From an uncultured Clostridia bacterium (GTDB taxonomy: Bacteria > Bacillota > Clostridia > Oscillospirales > Acutalibacteraceae): a stretch of 5,992 bases of DNA. The position numbers were made by a program, and so were the translations under genes. Below the pieces are notes generated by a model. It was not told the DNA's origin, did not search any database, and saw only the letters and a list, made by a program, of their open reading frames with translations. Shown here piece after piece: positions 5,204 to 5,992 of this stretch. The stretch covers positions 1 through 5,992 of the forward strand of contig CALWVC010000211.1 in NCBI GenBank assembly GCA_944384865.1, given 5' to 3'. Each line of letters begins with the position of its first letter. Positions within the stretch are counted from its first letter, which is position 1.

Positions 5204-5914
5204 ATGAAACAAGACTCGATCAAAATTGCGGCGTTCAAAGCCGCTGTTCCCTATACGCTGCCTATTCTGGCGGGGTTCGCCTTTTTAGGGCTGACCTACG
5301 GCTTTTATATGCACCAACAGGGCTTTTCATTTCTCTGGCCGATGCTGATGAGCGCCACCATCTTCGCCGGCTCGATGGAGTTTGTCGCCGCCAATCTGCT
5401 GCTGCAAAACTTCAATCCGTTTTACGCCTTTGCCCTGACGCTGATGATCAACGCCCGCCACCTGTTTTACGGCATCTCGATGCTTGACAAATTCCGCGGC
5501 GCCGGCAAAAAGAAATGGTATCTGATCTTCGGCATGTGCGACGAAACCTTTTCCATCAACGCCGCCGCAACCATCCCCGCGGGCATAGACAAGGGCTGGT
5601 TCATGTTTTTCGTCACGCTGCTTAACCAGAGTTACTGGGTAGTTTCAGCGACCCTGGGCGGGCTGCTGGGCGACCTGCTGCAAATACAGATCAAGGGCGT
5701 GGAGTTTGCGATGTGCGCGCTGTTTGTCGTCATTTTCGTAGACCGCTGGATCTCCGATACCAACCGGATTCCCGGCGTTTTAGGCATTTTATGCAGCACC
5801 GTCTGCCTGATCGCCCTGGGCCCGGAGAATTTTATCATTCCCGCGATGCTGCTGATCCTGCTGGTGCTGGCCGTTTTGAAAAACCGGCTGGCGAAAGGAG
5901 GGCGGCCGTCATGA
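5204..5914 (+). CDS. azlC: AzlC family branched-chain amino-acid exporter, large subunit
   Basis: AzlC is the large integral-membrane subunit of the two-part AzlCD (LIV-E) exporter, known or proposed to export branched-chain amino acids and their analogues; some relatives export other amino acids. The 236-residue protein, the usual length, is strongly hydrophobic. Likely membrane segments lie at about 13-33, 42-68, 71-92, 132-158, 164-182 and 188-226 (the last probably two segments). Family landmarks are the N-terminal AVPYTLPILAGFAFLGLTYG (14-33), the NARHLFYG motif (83-90) and CDETFS (112-117), which corresponds to the conserved (T)DE(T/V)F region. The stop overlaps the azlD start by four bases (ATGA), implying translational coupling and equal expression of the two subunits. 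A start at 5198 would add two residues but lacks proper spacing. Substrate is inferred from family, not proven. Confidence 0.93.
   Translation: MKQDSIKIAAFKAAVPYTLPILAGFAFLGLTYGFYMHQQGFSFLWPMLMSATIFAGSMEFVAANLLLQNFNPFYAFALTLMINARHLFYGISMLDKFRGAGKKKWYLIFGMCDETFSINAAATIPAGIDKGWFMFFVTLLNQSYWVVSATLGGLLGDLLQIQIKGVEFAMCALFVVIFVDRWISDTNRIPGVLGILCSTVCLIALGPENFIIPAMLLILLVLAVLKNRLAKGGRPS
5896..5902 (+). promoter_or_regulatory. Ribosome binding site of azlD inside the azlC 3' end
   Basis: AGGAGGG (5896-5902) lies within the last azlC codons, 8 bases before the azlD ATG at 5911. It favours this ATG over the in-frame ATG at 5917. Confidence 0.85.
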
Positions 5915-5992
5915 CTATGCCGCTGTGGCAGGCGCTGCTCACCGTCGGCGCGGTCGTTCTGGGCACAGTCGTCACCCGGTTTCTGCCGTTTG
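5911..5992 (+). CDS. azlD: AzlD family branched-chain amino-acid exporter, small subunit (3' truncated by window edge)
   Basis: Only the first 27 codons are visible, beginning MTMPLWQALL. They predict one hydrophobic segment ending in VVTRFLPF (about 20-27), the N-terminal pattern of AzlD proteins (VxGTxxTRFLPF). AzlD is the small membrane partner, usually about 100 residues, that works with AzlC in amino-acid export. The ATG overlaps the azlC TGA (ATGA), and a strong AGGAGGG precedes it. With so little sequence the call rests on the motif plus the azlC context, which together are convincing. Confidence 0.9.
   Translation, partial: MTMPLWQALLTVGAVVLGTVVTRFLPF

Overview
The window looks like chromosomal DNA from a GC-rich, anaerobic, fermentative Firmicute, most likely a gut-type clostridium near Ruminococcaceae/Oscillospirales. 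This is inferred from an [FeFe]-hydrogenase maturase (HydF), an AzlCD-type amino-acid exporter, strong AGGAGG-like ribosome binding sites, and a single-pass membrane protein with an N-terminus of a type common in Clostridia. No 16S gene or other phylogenetic marker is present, so the assignment is tentative.

Layout, all genes on the + strand: (1) 1-990, the 3' part of hydF. (2) 991-1540, about 550 bases without a convincing gene. This stretch is extremely C-rich and G-poor, carries five 24-bp tandem repeats at 1245-1364, and ends in a GC-rich hairpin plus T-rich tract that abuts a good promoter. (3) 1623-2258, an uncharacterised single-pass membrane protein with its own promoter and a likely terminator. 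(4) 2259-2540, a pyrimidine-rich then AT-rich spacer with hairpins. (5) 2541-4067, a complete YifB/ComM-family AAA+ ATPase. (6) 4216-4983, a trans-aconitate 2-methyltransferase-like SAM enzyme (Tam). (7) 5204-5914, azlC, overlapping by ATGA with azlD, which runs off the window at 5992.

The genes do not form one pathway. HydF belongs to hydrogenase H-cluster assembly, YifB/ComM to DNA processing, Tam to detoxification of a TCA-cycle by-product, and AzlCD to branched-chain amino-acid export. Only azlC-azlD is clearly an operon. The other genes are separated by spacers of about 150-630 bases containing hairpins, which suggests mostly independent transcription units.

I see no mobile element, CRISPR array, tRNA, rRNA or defence system. 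The most unusual part is the repeat-bearing region after hydF. It could be a long C-rich 3' UTR acting in Rho-dependent termination, an RNA ending at the 1490-1522 hairpin, or simply a variable-number tandem repeat in neutral sequence. The sequence alone does not decide between these.
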